A stretch of 5,948 nt of DNA from CAZXYF01 sp964644705 (GTDB lineage: Bacteria; Planctomycetota; Brocadiia; SM23-32), in assembly GCA_964644705.1 (NCBI GenBank), contig CAZXYF010000194.1:1-5948 (forward strand), written 5' to 3'. This document shows positions 5,926 to 5,948 of the stretch, one piece after another. Numbering within the stretch: position 1 is the stretch's first letter; each line of letters starts with the position of its first letter. The notes below the pieces were generated by a model. The model ran no database searches and was not told the origin of the DNA. It saw only the letters and a program-made list of their open reading frames with translations. The position numbers and the translations under genes are program-made.

Positions 5926-5948
5926 TTTGGCCCGAGCGGACGATATAC

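Overview
This is a bacterial tetrapyrrole (heme/siroheme/cobalamin) biosynthesis locus. All four confident genes are on the + strand: hemC (hydroxymethylbilane synthase), a cobA-hemD fusion (uroporphyrinogen-III C-methyltransferase joined to uroporphyrinogen-III synthase), hemL (glutamate-1-semialdehyde aminomutase) and a radical SAM protein with a cobalamin-binding-like N-terminal domain. HemL indicates the C5 (glutamyl-tRNA) route to 5-aminolevulinate, which argues against an alphaproteobacterium using HemA-type ALA synthase. The DNA is moderately GC-rich by eye. The fused CobA-HemD, the unusual HemC active-site loop and the B12/radical SAM neighbour suggest an anaerobic or facultative bacterium. 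A PVC-type lineage (Lentisphaerae/Kiritimatiellota/Planctomycetes) is a guess only; the phylum cannot be fixed from this window.

Layout. Positions 1-609 hold no strongly supported gene. They may contain the 3' tail of an upstream gene ending at 77, a pair of palindromes (AACC-T-GGTT and AACC-A-GGTT) centred 44 bp apart, a candidate 76-codon Cys-rich small gene (258-488), and a short inverted repeat (541-557) just before hemC. Next come hemC (610-1539), a 23-nt gap, cobA-hemD (1563-3098), a 128-nt gap that may hold a 34-codon small ORF with a tandem 9-mer, hemL (3227-4507), and a radical SAM gene (4504-5925) that starts with GTG inside the hemL stop codon. The last 23 nt hold nothing recognisable.

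How the genes work together. HemL makes 5-aminolevulinate. HemB, not in the window, would make porphobilinogen. HemC polymerises it to hydroxymethylbilane, and the HemD half of the fusion closes the ring to uroporphyrinogen III. The CobA half methylates that to precorrin-2, the entry to siroheme and cobalamin. HemA and HemB are missing here and must be encoded elsewhere. The radical SAM gene is tightly coupled to hemL and probably needs cobalamin, a product of the same pathway. Its substrate is unknown and it is the most interesting open question in the window.
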